Of a stretch of 38,259 nucleotides of DNA, positions 27,895 to 36,113 are shown piece by piece. Location of the stretch: positions 1-38,259 of the IMG/VR virus record IMGVR_UViG_3300031576_000175; one strand, given 5' to 3'. The DNA is from a virus. Within the stretch, counting starts at the first letter, position 1. Every line of letters starts with the position of its first letter. A model generated the notes under the pieces. That model saw nothing but the letters and a program-made list of their open reading frames with translations, was not told where the DNA came from and did no database searches. The translations under genes were made by a program, and so were the position numbers.

Positions 27895-28263
27895 GTGAAC
27901 GCATCCGGCTACAAATACAAGATTAACACTTGCAAAAAGTGCAGTTGCGAAGTAGCCGAGAATTGGCATGTTGCACATCTCAAATCAGGTTGCAAGCGTG
28001 GCATACATCGCTTGCCAACGATAGCTCAGCTTCGGCGGACGCTGGTGAACGGAGAGGAAATGAGCAATAAACAATACTTCACAAATCCGGTTTATTATCT
28101 GCGCAAGATGGAAGAGGTCTTGCGACTGGCCGAAAGGAAAAACAACCTGAACGGCCTATACATCGAAATCGGGAATGATACGGCAAACGCCTGGTGTGAA
28201 TTTCTACGAGAGATCATCGCCGCTCAAGAAACAACGTCACCAGAGTCAGCAAAACAGAGATAG
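27895..28263 (+). CDS. Zinc-ribbon hypothetical protein
   Basis: 122 residues from GTG 27895; an ATG at 28060 with a stronger site (GGAGAGGAA) would give a 67-residue version. The longer N-terminus has a clear metal pattern (CKKCSCEVAENWHVAHL then GCKRGIH), which favours it, and both forms may be made. The second half is helical (YYLRKMEEVLRLAERKNN) and alone recalls small phage proteins of unknown use. Confidence 0.55.
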   Translation: MNASGYKYKINTCKKCSCEVAENWHVAHLKSGCKRGIHRLPTIAQLRRTLVNGEEMSNKQYFTNPVYYLRKMEEVLRLAERKNNLNGLYIEIGNDTANAWCEFLREIIAAQETTSPESAKQR

Positions 28264-28277
28264 ATTAGGAGGAGACA

Positions 28278-28403
28278 ATGAGTTTCCCATTTACAACGCA
28301 GGAAGTCGTAATCATTTTGGCTCTGGCCGGTATCGTCGTCAGCATCTTCATGGCTGTCCTCGGCATTGTCGAGATGATCGCCAAACGACCTAAGAATTCG
28401 TAA
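28278..28403 (+). CDS. Small membrane protein, 41 residues
   Basis: A very strong ribosome site (TAGGAGGAGACA) precedes ATG 28278. Nearly the whole peptide is one hydrophobic helix (EVVIILALAGIVVSIFMAVL) with a basic end (MIAKRPKNS). High predicted translation and form suggest a holin- or pinholin-like or regulatory membrane peptide; unproven. Confidence 0.6.
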   Translation: MSFPFTTQEVVIILALAGIVVSIFMAVLGIVEMIAKRPKNS

Positions 28404-28405
28404 CG

Positions 28406-29071
28406 ATGTTCCGCCTATCATTGGCAGTGGGGTTTCTGTCCGCTTGCCTGATCGCAGTCGGGTACTCCCCCTTTCATCCTACTGTGAGGCCGGGAGATTA
28501 CTGGTTCGCTCTGCCAGTGTGGGGAATTGTTTCATCATTGACCTACATCATTTTGTTATGGCCGAGAATCTGGCATGAGCTACAGTCTGAATTGACTGAA
28601 GTACAACGACTAAAAACCGAGGCGCATCACTATCGCCAGGAGCGCGAAGCCCGCCCCGCTGTCTCTGCCTATCTCACGCCTCAAGTCACGGTGCTATCCG
28701 ACCATGACCGCGCTTGGAAGCATTGGCTAATCCGATGCGCCGCTGAAAGCGAACGGGTGGGGGGGATTAGCTGGCAGAAAATGAAATCCTTTTTCGGGGA
28801 TGATGACAAATGGCGGATATACGTGGACATCCTGGAGCGATGGGGGAAGTCATGGCCCCGCCAGCCGAGGGTCGAAACTTTCCTCAGGCCGGGAGTGACA
28901 ACGGCGCTTCTATGCGACTTGTTGGTAGGCGGCGAACTCCCCCCACTCCTCCCGGATGGGCCGCCGCCTGTGCTAGAACAGCGCAGACAGGCCGATCCGC
29001 AGACAACCGATTACAGCGAGGAAACAGGCGCAGATAGCCTGAATACAGCGCCGACAGGCTATGCGGCGTAG
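28406..29071 (+). CDS. Membrane protein with C-terminal soluble domain
   Basis: 221 residues. Two N-terminal membrane helices (LSLAVGFLSACLIAVGY and FALPVWGIVSSLTYIILLW) are followed by a charged coil (LQSELTEVQRLKTEAHHYRQ) and a soluble domain (KHWLIRCAAESERVGGI, WRIYVDILERWGK) that might be winged-helix-like. Ends in a Pro-rich, acidic tail. Starts 2 bp after the small membrane gene. Not recognised; last gene before a terminator-like hairpin. Confidence 0.6.
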   Translation: MFRLSLAVGFLSACLIAVGYSPFHPTVRPGDYWFALPVWGIVSSLTYIILLWPRIWHELQSELTEVQRLKTEAHHYRQEREARPAVSAYLTPQVTVLSDHDRAWKHWLIRCAAESERVGGISWQKMKSFFGDDDKWRIYVDILERWGKSWPRQPRVETFLRPGVTTALLCDLLVGGELPPLLPDGPPPVLEQRRQADPQTTDYSEETGADSLNTAPTGYAA

Positions 29072-29194
29072 CATTGAGACTGTTACCTCTGGGCCGGTCG
29101 CGACACGCTTCACAAGGGCGATGGTTCTGTTCGGCAGGAGTTTATGCCTATCGGCCAATTTGAGACTCAAATCCATGCCCTCGGAGTAGCAATT

Positions 29195-29213
29195 ACTGCC
29201 ATTTGGCAGTTTT
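29195..29213 (+). terminator. Small hairpin with short T run (terminator or operator)
   Basis: ACTGCC (29195-29200), ATTT loop, GGCAGT (29205-29210), then TTT. It closes the membrane-protein block and directly precedes TTGACA at 29212. The rest of 29072-29296 shows no gene. Confidence 0.45.
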
Positions 29214-29228
29214 GACAGTTATTGCACG

Positions 29229-29257
29229 CTGACAACCGCATAGCCCCCCTATAGAAT
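29229..29257 (+). promoter_or_regulatory. Candidate promoter
   Basis: CTGACA (29229-29234), 17-base spacer, TAGAAT (29252-29257); start predicted near 29264, 33 bases before the next ATG. An alternative TTGACA at 29212 has no well-placed -10 box. Confidence 0.5.
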
Positions 29258-29296
29258 CGCTTCAGATTGACGGCGATTTTGTTTTAAGAGGTACGT

Positions 29297-29506
29297 ATGC
29301 AACGGCGAATCATCAGAGTCGGGTTACTACTGACACCGAACGAAAAGAAGTTGCTTATCCAATTGGCGGAAAGTGAGGGCTTGAGCGAAGCCGCAACTCT
29401 ACGGTGGTTATTGCGGCAAGCCATGAAACAAGTTCCCGCCGACCCCGCCCCGGCGCAGGCCGAGAGCGAATTGGCGGAGGTGCAACGTGAAGCGCAATCC
29501 GTCTAA
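29297..29506 (+). CDS. Ribbon-helix-helix-like small protein (paralogue-like)
   Basis: 69 residues with AAGAGGTACGT before the ATG. RRIIRVGLLLTPNEKKLLIQ then ATLRWLLRQAMKQVP shows the same plan and similar tail as the 71-residue protein at 27543. It has its own promoter, and is the last sizeable plus-strand gene before the convergent late operon end. Likely a regulator. Confidence 0.6.
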   Translation: MQRRIIRVGLLLTPNEKKLLIQLAESEGLSEAATLRWLLRQAMKQVPADPAPAQAESELAEVQREAQSV

Positions 29507-29567
29507 CCCTGCGCCCCCGCACAAGCTGGCCCGCTATCTCGCGGCGCGGCTTGCCTTACCGGTGTAG
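29487..29567 (+). CDS. Doubtful micro-ORF, 26 residues
   Basis: GTG 29487 has GGAGGTG close upstream and overlaps the previous gene by 20 bases. Basic, Pro-rich N-terminus then a short helix (LARYLAARLALPV). It overlaps the end of the convergent minus-strand gene by 12 bases. Weak case. Confidence 0.3.
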   Translation: MKRNPSNPAPPHKLARYLAARLALPV

Positions 29568-29756
29568 GCCCCGCCACACGTTAGGACGACGGCCCGGAGG
29601 TGTTCTGAAATCCTCGAGCGCCGGAGTCGGCCATATTCCAACTCGCGCCGGAGTCGGCGTGTTCGTCGGCCACATCTCGACTGGCGGCCTGCCCGAGGTG
29701 ATCATTGACGCCCACCACAAATAGATCGCCGTCAAAAATAGAATCGCAAACCTCAT
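29556..29756 (-). CDS. Small exported or membrane-anchored protein, last late gene
   Basis: 66 residues from ATG 29756, overlapping the tail gene by four bases. A hydrophobic N-terminus (RFAILFLTAIYLWWASMI) is followed by a Pro-rich polar body (PTNTPTPARVGIWPTPALED). No lipobox Cys. It ends the late operon, tail to tail with the early operon. It could be a lysis helper or chance; function unknown. Confidence 0.45.
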   Translation of the reverse strand: MRFAILFLTAIYLWWASMITSGRPPVEMWPTNTPTPARVGIWPTPALEDFRTPPGRRPNVWRGLHR

Positions 29757-30910
29757 AGCATCCTATCCCCCCGGTACGCCATCCGCGCAACCAGCACTTG
29801 CAGGTTGTCGCCCGGCGATCCCTCGATATTGAGGTTGTCCGGTTCGCTCCACGATACCGACTCGATATATTTGCTCTGATAATCTTCCGGGTGCGTGAGC
29901 GGCGTTGGCTTCCAGCCGTGCAGGTCTACTGTTTTAATCCATTTGTTGGGCCGCAGTTCCCAGGGTCTAATGAGTTTCCCGGACAGGTCTCGTATCTCTT
30001 GCCGAACATCGCTCTTGCGTCGAACATAGTCCACCACGTTATCATTGATGTCGTAAGCCTGGGCAAATGTAACTCTTCGATTCTCGTACATAGCGCATAG
30101 CCAACGATTGTCGGCTGAATCCCCTCTCGCCGCAATTTGTTGAATGATGTCCAGCGCCGTATCATCACGATTGTAATAATTTTGTGAGCTGCGTCCGGTT
30201 GTAGCTGACGTATTACGCGAGGCCACGTACTGCCCTGCCGGTGACGATGCCAGAATCGCATCAATCACCACCTCGTTAGCCGATTGCCCGCTGCTCCCGG
30301 TCTGATTATAAATCGCCCAACCGAGGGTGTGCATATACCCTTCGCTCTGAATGCTGAGCTTCGGCTCGGCACTAGCTGTCGTGATCTGTCCTTTGCGGCG
30401 CGGCTCTTTGTATTGCTCCAGCAAAACAGTTCCGGTCTCCGCGGCCGCTGTTGCCGTCATCCGGTCTACGTGAGATGGTCGGACGACGATTTGCTTCACC
30501 CCATATTTTCCCTGGCTGACCGTATCGTTCACAACTGCCGTGCTGGTCTCGGCGCTTTCAGTCGGCGGATTAACGCTAGTGTCAATCGGCGTATAGCGCA
30601 CGCTGATGCGGTTGAACATCTCGCGCAGGCTGATGACCTCTTGCGACCCTGGTTGAGTCAAAGTCATCTCGACAATCTGACCCTGCCAACACACGAGGTT
30701 GCCGTCATCTGACCAGCGTGTGATCATCCGGCCCAGGCCATTGTAAAAAAAATCCTCAAGCTCCTCAATCGACCCCTTCAGATCAAACGAGCAAGTGTCA
30801 AACCCGATTGTAGCCGTGAGGCGATGACTGTAGTTGTCAACTTTCCAATCCTGATAGTATTGCTGACGGACGGTCGCAATCGGATTGTGAGTGATGGTAA
30901 CGATGGTCAT
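29753..30910 (-). CDS. Tail-tip / baseplate hub-like protein
   Basis: 385 residues. Position after the long Dit-like protein, size and beta-rich sequence with WDPW-type segments (KLIRPWELRPNKWIKT, GYMHTLGWAIYNQTG) suggest the siphovirus Gp37-type tail protein that forms the hub at the tail end. Near the C-terminus a segment ESVSWSEPDNLNIEG is of the kind seen there. No peptidase motif is evident, so cell-wall cleavage is not claimed. Upstream gene ends 3 bp before its start. Confidence 0.6.
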   Translation of the reverse strand: MTIVTITHNPIATVRQQYYQDWKVDNYSHRLTATIGFDTCSFDLKGSIEELEDFFYNGLGRMITRWSDDGNLVCWQGQIVEMTLTQPGSQEVISLREMFNRISVRYTPIDTSVNPPTESAETSTAVVNDTVSQGKYGVKQIVVRPSHVDRMTATAAAETGTVLLEQYKEPRRKGQITTASAEPKLSIQSEGYMHTLGWAIYNQTGSSGQSANEVVIDAILASSPAGQYVASRNTSATTGRSSQNYYNRDDTALDIIQQIAARGDSADNRWLCAMYENRRVTFAQAYDINDNVVDYVRRKSDVRQEIRDLSGKLIRPWELRPNKWIKTVDLHGWKPTPLTHPEDYQSKYIESVSWSEPDNLNIEGSPGDNLQVLVARMAYRGDRML

Positions 30911-30913
30911 CGC

Positions 30914-32878
30914 TCACTCTGCCCCACGCATGAACGCCCATCGCTCGTGAACGTAGAGCTTGAATGAGCCGCCGAGATACTCGCGGGCATAGTAGATGTT
31001 GGTATTGACCGAAGCCATGATGAAATGGATTTGAAATGCCTTGTCCGGTGGTAGACGCATTGACTGACCGCGATGTTCCCAGTCGCCAATCGTCGTGCTG
31101 GACGGCGCGGCATCCGTCCCGCCTTTGTAGACTGCCGCACCATCTCTGAATAGACCGCCGTCAATATCCAGCCCTGTCTCTCTCTCTAAAATTTCAAGGG
31201 TGCCATCGGGAATGGAGACGACCAGCGCCGCCTCGTCAATCGGAATCAGCGCTAGATCGTAAATATAGAGGTCGGGCGTCGAACTGGTGGCCGAAGCGAT
31301 GACGCTGAATCGCAAATCAAGATTGCCGGTCTCGGCGCCGAGAATTTTCGAGCCAAGCACTTCGACCCGGCCCACGTCCAGAATCTCAATCCCGCCGCCC
31401 ACCACTTTTGGCGATACCGTCGGGCCATCAGTGATCAGAGTATAGGTCTGTCGTAGATAAAGGCTGACTGCTCCAACCGTACCGCCAATCTGCTGGCATC
31501 TCAGATAGGCGTGATACGTTCCCTCCAAGTCGATGATATTCTGGTTCGTCCCGGTACTGACCCGTACCCGCTCTGCCGCCGCCGTCGTTCCGGCAAACGT
31601 GCAACTGGCTCGACTTCCGCCCGGTGACTGCGTATCGGCTACGGTCGTCGTGTCCGAGCCGTTGGTAATCGTCCAGGCCGCCGGGTTGCCCGCTCCGAAA
31701 TTTAGCCGACTAGTAAACGATGTCAGGCCGTGCGACTTCACCCCCAGCGCCACGAAGTCCAGCCCGCCCGACGTTCGCACCTGCTTGAAATAACGCAACA
31801 GAGCAATTGCGTCAACGTCGCCATCTATCTGTGTATTGGCAACCGAAATATAGACGTCACGAGCGTTGTAGACCACTTGCCCGGTCTGCGTCGGCGAACT
31901 ACTCCAGCTCGTGAATGACGTAATCCTCACCCGAATCCAATAGGCACTCACGCCGTTGATCGTCGTCGTCGTCCACCCCGTCGGACTGTCCACTACTACT
32001 ACGTGCGTTCCGGTCGGACTGGATCCGCTTTGCAAAACGAGCGTGTCGGTCGAGATATACAGAGACGTGCTTACCCAAGCCGCACCTGTCCATATCTCCC
32101 AGGTCATGGCCGCGTTGAATGTCCCAGCGCTTCCGATATTGATCACCACCTGCCGAAACGGGCCTTGCGTCGAACCGAAATAAACGATGTCGTTCAGCGC
32201 CGGTGAAGCGGGGAAATACGAGAACGACGACGAAGCAATCAAGTTGCTCGAAAACGTCGCCGCCGAATCATCGTAATTATATAGATGCGTCAGAGCAAAT
32301 GTATCCCGGAAGTTGGCGACGAATTGTTCAGTCGCATCGGCCTGTGTCCCTGGCGCTTGCGGCGCGCTAATCGTTAGGGCCGAGGGCAAAGCCGACATTG
32401 GAATCACGCCTCTCCAATACGGCTCACGCTCGACGATCACTGTCGCCTGAGGAATTGCGTTTTGACTATTGAAAAATATATCTTGCAACGACGGCAGATT
32501 GACAATGCGAATCTGAATTACCAACGCATAGCGGGTATTCGTTTCGTCGGCGGTCTTGGCCGTCACGTAGACCGGCGTGGTCTGCCAGCGCGTCGTCTGA
32601 AATTCCTTCGCCTCGCGTTGCAGGGTTGCCAGCTTCTGCAAGTTGGTTGCAACCGCGTCGTGGGACGCGCCGTAGATTGCGATGGTAAACGTCTCGATGA
32701 CGTTGCTGGGATTGGATAGAATGATTGATTCGCCATCGGCAAATTGGCTCTGCCGCCGCACCTGCTTCAACTCCGGGTCAGACTGTGACCAACCTCTGGC
32801 GCGCAGTTGGTAATCCACCTTTGCGCTGAGAAGGTTTATCGTCGTTGTGCCATCAGTGATATTGAGCGTGGCGGCCAT
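30914..32878 (-). CDS. Distal tail (Dit)-like protein with large beta insertions
   Basis: 654 residues. The N-terminal 150 residues (INLLSAKVDYQLRARGWSQS, ETFTIAIYGASHDAVATNLQ, PYWRGV at about 155) resemble tail-tip proteins next to the tape measure in Actinobacteria- and Chloroflexota-type siphophages. The middle and C-terminal parts are jelly-roll-like (TCTFAGTTAAAERVRVSTG, GNLDLRFSVIASATSS), perhaps carbohydrate binding. It would form the ring joining tube to hub. No enzymatic motif visible. It directly follows the tape measure gene (2 bp). Confidence 0.65.
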   Translation of the reverse strand: MAATLNITDGTTTINLLSAKVDYQLRARGWSQSDPELKQVRRQSQFADGESIILSNPSNVIETFTIAIYGASHDAVATNLQKLATLQREAKEFQTTRWQTTPVYVTAKTADETNTRYALVIQIRIVNLPSLQDIFFNSQNAIPQATVIVEREPYWRGVIPMSALPSALTISAPQAPGTQADATEQFVANFRDTFALTHLYNYDDSAATFSSNLIASSSFSYFPASPALNDIVYFGSTQGPFRQVVINIGSAGTFNAAMTWEIWTGAAWVSTSLYISTDTLVLQSGSSPTGTHVVVVDSPTGWTTTTINGVSAYWIRVRITSFTSWSSSPTQTGQVVYNARDVYISVANTQIDGDVDAIALLRYFKQVRTSGGLDFVALGVKSHGLTSFTSRLNFGAGNPAAWTITNGSDTTTVADTQSPGGSRASCTFAGTTAAAERVRVSTGTNQNIIDLEGTYHAYLRCQQIGGTVGAVSLYLRQTYTLITDGPTVSPKVVGGGIEILDVGRVEVLGSKILGAETGNLDLRFSVIASATSSTPDLYIYDLALIPIDEAALVVSIPDGTLEILERETGLDIDGGLFRDGAAVYKGGTDAAPSSTTIGDWEHRGQSMRLPPDKAFQIHFIMASVNTNIYYAREYLGGSFKLYVHERWAFMRGAE

Positions 32879-32880
32879 AG

Positions 32881-34248
32881 TTAACTCTGAACAGCCTGCC
32901 GGAGCAGGGCTTTGAATTCCGCCAAGTCCATGCCGTTGTTGATGTTCACGTTGCCGACTGAAACTGCCCCGCCGCGCCCACCCATCATGGCTTGCATTTG
33001 TTGATTGGTCAGCACCGTGCCGCCGCCGCCGGGACTGGTGACAACCGTTTCGGGCGCAGTGGCCCGCGATTCGTTGATGAAATATGCGCCGCCCGCTGAG
33101 AATGCGCCGCCGTGTTGACGACGGCCCGGCTCGCCGATAGTGACCGGCGGTAATCCCAAATCCCGTCTAAGGATTTCAGCCTCGTTGACCCGGCCCAATG
33201 CCTCGGCATACTCCAGTGCCGCCCGTTGCGCCTCGTAGAATTTGTCTGCCTCTTCTCTCAATCTATCGTTGAGTTCGGCAATGGCAATTGAATTGTCCAC
33301 CGTTGCCGTGCGAGCATTCTCCAGCGCCGTCAGAGCATCCTCAGATGCGATCCTGCTCCGCTCATAAGCGATACGGAGATTTTCAACTTTCCAGGTCATT
33401 TCCTCCGTAACTTCCTGTCCGGCATTTTGCGCATCTCTGATGTCCTGCTCCGCCCGCCACAGCTGGCGAGCCGATTCAAGTTCGCTGACTCTTGCTGAAT
33501 CTAAGTCCAGTCCCATCTCAGCTAAATCGCGTTCGGTGAAGATCGCTTTACCCTGCTCCTCTTGTAGACGCTGAATTTCGGAGCGCAAATCAAACAGAGT
33601 TTTCTCAGAATCCCGCGCCGCTTGCTGTGAGGCCTTATAGCCGGCCGTGTTTTTCATCACGTCCTGAAGCCGCTTCTCGGCTTTGGCCTGCGCCTCGGAT
33701 GCTTCCGCCGCCGCTTCCTTTTCTTCGGTAAGTTCTGCTGCCGCTTCCGCCGCCTCATCCGTTACTAACGCATTGATTTGCTGAATGGCCGTCTCCTGAT
33801 CAATGATACCGAACGTCAATTGCGCCTGAATGCCAAGCGCGCCAATCATCCGCGCCAGGTTCGCCAGGCCAGCCGCGCCATCACCCATCCATTGCAGGAA
33901 GTCGCGCCCGCCAACAGGGATTTGTACTAGCACGTCGGACAGGCCGGAGAGCGCGTTTTTGGCGTCGTCAATGTTCGTGACGACATCCACTCGGCCAAGT
34001 TTTTCAGCCTCCGCGGCCGCGAACGTGAAGGCTTGCTCGACGAAGGCCAGCGCAATCTTTGCCCCGCCCGCCGCCACCTTCATCTGGTTGACGGCTTTCG
34101 ATGCGGCTTTCATGGCCTTGTCCATACCGCCGATTTTCTTCGCCGTCTTGTCGGCGGCAGTACCCGGCCCGTCTATTTCGTCAGAGAGTTTGTCGAAACC
34201 TTCGGCAATCGCCTGCACGATAAGATCGGTCTGTAGCTCGTCAGCCAT
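32881..34248 (-). CDS. Tape measure protein (short)
   Basis: 455 residues from ATG 34248, overlapping the chaperone frame by 8 bases. Long helical and Ala/Glu/Lys-rich coil (about 160-370; EEKEAAAEASEAQAKAEKRL), with hydrophobic segments before it (MKVAAGGAKIALAFVEQAF, about 56-76) and a Gly-rich C-terminus (GGGGTVLTNQQMQAMMGGRG). Position after the chaperone pair and before the tail-tip genes fixes the role: it sets tail length and may help DNA enter the cell. It is short for a tape measure, implying a short tail. No lysozyme or peptidase domain is seen. Confidence 0.8.
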   Translation of the reverse strand: MADELQTDLIVQAIAEGFDKLSDEIDGPGTAADKTAKKIGGMDKAMKAASKAVNQMKVAAGGAKIALAFVEQAFTFAAAEAEKLGRVDVVTNIDDAKNALSGLSDVLVQIPVGGRDFLQWMGDGAAGLANLARMIGALGIQAQLTFGIIDQETAIQQINALVTDEAAEAAAELTEEKEAAAEASEAQAKAEKRLQDVMKNTAGYKASQQAARDSEKTLFDLRSEIQRLQEEQGKAIFTERDLAEMGLDLDSARVSELESARQLWRAEQDIRDAQNAGQEVTEEMTWKVENLRIAYERSRIASEDALTALENARTATVDNSIAIAELNDRLREEADKFYEAQRAALEYAEALGRVNEAEILRRDLGLPPVTIGEPGRRQHGGAFSAGGAYFINESRATAPETVVTSPGGGGTVLTNQQMQAMMGGRGGAVSVGNVNINNGMDLAEFKALLRQAVQS

Positions 34249-34543
34249 CGCTATCGCGCCCCAACCAGCGAATCAAATCCGCCTGGAGTTTCGTCAACTT
34301 GCCCCAATTTGATTCTTTGCTCATCAAATACGTTTTCGTGTCCACCGTCAATTCAATCGCTTTCATTTGCACCAGCAACGAAAGAGGCTGGTCTAGCCAG
34401 CCTCCCGCGCGCGGCCAGATTCCCGTCCGCCGATTCTCGTACCACATTGTGAAGACCGCTGCCGAGGGCGCGGCCTCTACCGCGTCCCTGCCGAACTGCC
34501 AGCCGTGATTTGATTCCGTATCGTCATCAGTAGTCCCCTCCAT
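34241..34543 (-). CDS. Tail assembly chaperone, downstream frame (T-like)
   Basis: 100 residues if begun at ATG 34543, overlapping the upstream frame by 67 bases. Relative to the upstream gene it is in the -1 frame. In most siphophages this position holds two overlapping frames made as a short protein and a -1 frameshifted fusion (lambda G and GT). The overlap contains a G run (AGGGGA, near 34535-34540) that could permit slipping, but no perfect heptamer was found. Sequence (LVQMKAIELTVDTKTYLMSK) is typical of short chaperone tails. Separate initiation is also possible. Confidence 0.6.
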   Translation of the reverse strand: MEGTTDDDTESNHGWQFGRDAVEAAPSAAVFTMWYENRRTGIWPRAGGWLDQPLSLLVQMKAIELTVDTKTYLMSKESNWGKLTKLQADLIRWLGRDSDG

Positions 34544-34875
34544 CCACGCGGCAACTGCGCCGAGGATGCTTTTGGGACGGTGAAGGCCTTTGCGAAATCG
34601 TCAAACACCACTGTCTCCAACCAGACGATCAGCACGATGGGTAGAAGGAGGAAATCCCACTGCGCCGGGTCGCGGCCCTCCAGCCCCGGAATGCCGCCCC
34701 AACCGTCAACAATGCAAAGCGAAATCGCGGCGATAGTAATCTTGCCATCACGATATTTCGAGGCGGCCCGCACCGCCTCGTCGCGTCGCGCCAAATGTCT
34801 GCCCAGCCACTCATCCGGCAAATCCACCCAGGCCGCCTCGTAACCCGGCAGAGCGCATTGGATGCGGCGGCTCAT
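34477..34875 (-). CDS. Tail assembly chaperone, upstream frame (G-like)
   Basis: 132 residues from ATG 34875, overlapping the tail protein stop (TGATG). Contains WVDLPDEWLGRHLARRDEAV and a hydrophobic helix (FLLLPIVLIVWLETVVF). Location between tail-tube and tape measure genes and the overlapping downstream frame identify the chaperone. It should bind the tape measure during tail assembly and not remain in the virion. Confidence 0.65.
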   Translation of the reverse strand: MSRRIQCALPGYEAAWVDLPDEWLGRHLARRDEAVRAASKYRDGKITIAAISLCIVDGWGGIPGLEGRDPAQWDFLLLPIVLIVWLETVVFDDFAKAFTVPKASSAQLPRGWRGLLMTIRNQITAGSSAGTR

Positions 34876-35330
34876 CAGGCCTTCGTTCCCCAAACGGGCG
34901 CGGTCGAACCGTAAGGCGCAAACTCGCAATCGTGCGTCAGCCGCCCGCCGTCCTGTGAAAGCGTAGCCGAGAGGCAGGTGTATTCGCCGGCCCAGGAGAG
35001 GTCACCCGTCACCGGCGCAGCTCCCGCCGAGCCAATCTCGACCGTGACTGTGATCGAGGAGAGGCCCTCGATGCCATGCAAAACGGTTGACGCGCCGGTC
35101 AAGGCAGTGTCGTTGGCGTGGAGTTTGAATTTCAGATTGTTTTTCTTTCGCCCACCCATGCCGTTTTCTACCGCATCGCTCTCGCCGGTCATGTCAATCA
35201 GGTCGGCGTTGAAGCCCAGACCCGAAAGTGAATCAGGAACGAGATCGCCTGAGACATCGCGGGCCGTGCCTAACGCGGCATCGTCAACGAAGAGCCGCAC
35301 ACCTCTTGAAAGTTTGTCTTTTGCCGCCAT
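34875..35330 (-). CDS. Tail tube-like protein, short paralogue
   Basis: 151 residues, AGGAG before the ATG. It shares with the longer protein upstream the N-terminal plan MAAxKxKLxRxxRL and a DMTGExDAVEN motif (about residues 45-58), so the two are paralogues. Beta-rich (SSITVTVEIGSAGAAPV). It lies just before the chaperone gene, the usual place of the major tail protein. Whether this or the 247-residue copy forms the tube, or both do, cannot be told. Confidence 0.7.
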   Translation of the reverse strand: MAAKDKLSRGVRLFVDDAALGTARDVSGDLVPDSLSGLGFNADLIDMTGESDAVENGMGGRKKNNLKFKLHANDTALTGASTVLHGIEGLSSITVTVEIGSAGAAPVTGDLSWAGEYTCLSATLSQDGGRLTHDCEFAPYGSTAPVWGTKA

Positions 35331-35346
35331 TGTTTACTCCTATGTT

Positions 35347-35368
35347 ATCCTTCGACTTCGCTCAGGAT
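35347..35368. repeat. Short interspersed-repeat-like element
   Basis: CCTTCGACTTCGCTCAGG, flanked by AT/AT, sits in the 39-bp gap between the two tail-tube paralogues. A variant (CCTGAGCGATAGCCGAAGG, opposite orientation) is inserted in leader module B at 18354-18372. Resembles short interspersed repeats I recall from several bacterial genomes. Confidence 0.6.
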
Positions 35369-35369
35369 T

Positions 35370-36113
35370 CTAATTTCGCGCAAACGCGCAAGCAACCGTA
35401 CACGTGCCGCTGGTTCGCGTTGCGAGTAATCGGGTATACCGGTTGACCGTGCCGCTCACTGTCTTGTGTTCGGCAATCACACTATTGCCGGTTGCCGCAA
35501 ACGTCAACAGCGTTGCCCAGGTACTATCATTGGTCGAATGCTCCAGGGTGAACGCCCACGTTCCGCCGCTGGACACGAATACGTGCAGATTGGCGCGGCC
35601 TCCGAGAGTCGTCCCGGCCACGCCGTCAACGCTCGTGCCGGTCGTGGTAATCGTCAGCGCCGTCTTCGGCATGAGGACGCGGGCAATCGGCGTGTCCACC
35701 AGGCTGGACATCTGCGCCGCGTTCATCTCGAAATCAGTCGAGAGCGCGCCCACCCCGGTGTTGAATTCGGTCGTGTCAGCCAACTGCACGGCGGGCAGGA
35801 TGTAGGCCATGTCCCCCACCGTTGGCACGTCGCCGCCGCCGAGATAGACTGATACGATTCCGGTCTGCGGCGCATTCTTCAAAATGGTGTGTGCGCCCGC
35901 CGCCGCGTTATTCAACAGCGCCTGATAGCCCTTCACGCCAACCTTGCGCCGTTTGCTGGAAAGGAAATTCTCAACGGCGTCTTTCTCGCCAGTCATGTCA
36001 ACCGGGTCGAAGCTGTTCACAAGTTCTCCGAATGTGCGCTGATCGCCGCTCAAATCGTAACCGCCGAAATAGAGCCGGGTGAAACGCACCAGTTTGTTTT
36101 TTCCAGCGGCCAT
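35370..36113 (-). CDS. Major tail tube-like protein with C-terminal Ig-like domain
   Basis: 247 residues. The N-terminal 150 residues are related to the shorter protein downstream (MAAGKNKLVRFTRLYFGGYD, DMTGEKDAVENFLSSKRR). The rest adds a beta domain (NLHVFVSSGGTWAFTLEHST, RYTRLLATRTSGTCTVACAF) like surface Ig folds on phage tail tubes. Gene order (terminator protein, tube, tube-like, chaperones) supports a major tail protein. A short CCTTCG repeat lies between the two copies. Confidence 0.7.
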   Translation of the reverse strand: MAAGKNKLVRFTRLYFGGYDLSGDQRTFGELVNSFDPVDMTGEKDAVENFLSSKRRKVGVKGYQALLNNAAAGAHTILKNAPQTGIVSVYLGGGDVPTVGDMAYILPAVQLADTTEFNTGVGALSTDFEMNAAQMSSLVDTPIARVLMPKTALTITTTGTSVDGVAGTTLGGRANLHVFVSSGGTWAFTLEHSTNDSTWATLLTFAATGNSVIAEHKTVSGTVNRYTRLLATRTSGTCTVACAFARN

